The notes beneath the pieces were generated by a model. The model ran no database searches and had not been told where the DNA came from. It worked only from the letters and a program-made list of their open reading frames with translations. Positions 6,557-6,573 of a stretch of DNA of 6,573 nt are shown here, piece by piece; position 1 is the stretch's first letter; every line of letters starts with the position of its first letter. The DNA is taken from positions 1 to 6,573 of the forward strand of contig CALFIZ010000190.1 of the NCBI GenBank assembly GCA_937877575.1, given 5' to 3'. Source of the stretch: an uncultured Marinilabiliales bacterium. Its GTDB lineage: Bacteria > Bacteroidota > Bacteroidia > Bacteroidales > BM520. Made by a program: the position numbers and the translations under genes.

Positions 6557-6573
6557 GTGATCAGTACTTCTGA
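6557..6573 (+). CDS. Start of a CIRCE-controlled heat-shock gene (partial, 3' end outside window)
   Basis: Only five full codons are visible (GTG ATC AGT ACT TCT, read M-I-S-T-S), so the product cannot be identified. The call rests on context: sigma-70 promoter, CIRCE operator, SD and a GTG start, in correct order and spacing. Genes under CIRCE are usually groES/groEL, or the hrcA-grpE-dnaK-dnaJ cluster, so a chaperone or hrcA is the expectation. The visible residues do not clearly match the GroES start that I know. A short alternative frame from GTG 6544 ends at TGA 6571-6573 and is less likely. Confidence 0.35.

Noticed and set aside
6544..6573. Mini-ORF GTG to TGA (MRNSSDQYF)
   Set aside because: Nine codons without its own SD, overlapping the better supported GTG at 6557; the stop at the last base is probably coincidence.
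1..6573. tRNA, rRNA, CRISPR array, transposase or tandem repeats
   Set aside because: Looked for on both strands by eye; nothing resembling these was found.

Overview
The bulk of this window (about 1-6450) looks like chromosomal DNA of a Bacteroidales/Bacteroidota bacterium, probably from a gut or similar anaerobic community. The evidence is a DUF5686-type outer-membrane barrel protein (a family characteristic of this phylum), a signal peptide ending AFS-Q, A-rich leaders without Shine-Dalgarno sequences, and a perfect match to the Bacteroidetes -7 promoter box (TAnnTTTG) just before rfbD.

Layout from left to right: (1) the 3' part of an unrecognised + strand gene, cut by the window edge. 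(2) A leftward pair, nagB (glucosamine-6-phosphate deaminase) then an SPFH/prohibitin-like membrane protein, 9 bp apart. (3) A 121-bp AT-rich divergent spacer with a promoter for rfbD, a weak candidate promoter for nagB and a 16-bp perfect palindrome. (4) A rightward pair, rfbD (dTDP-4-dehydrorhamnose reductase) and a secreted glycoside hydrolase family 2 enzyme, 1 bp apart. (5) A leftward DUF5686 barrel gene lacking its N-terminal half. (6) The last ~110 bp, which reads like a heat-shock control region from a different kind of bacterium: a textbook sigma-70 promoter, a CIRCE (HrcA) operator with one mismatch, and an SD-led GTG start at the very edge. There is no gene-free stretch over 300 bp.

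The genes fit ordinary housekeeping and glycan metabolism: amino-sugar catabolism (NagB), dTDP-L-rhamnose synthesis for surface polysaccharide (RfbD), periplasmic glycan trimming (GH2), and envelope proteins (SPFH, DUF5686). Both convergent gene pairs overlap at their stop codons, and I see no intrinsic terminator between them.

I did not find a convincing undescribed system. The strongest anomaly is the right end. The DUF5686 gene loses its 5' half (possibly with a frameshift around 6408-6420) and abuts control signals atypical of Bacteroidota. An assembly chimera at a contig end is the simplest explanation; a real rearrangement or gene transfer is the alternative.
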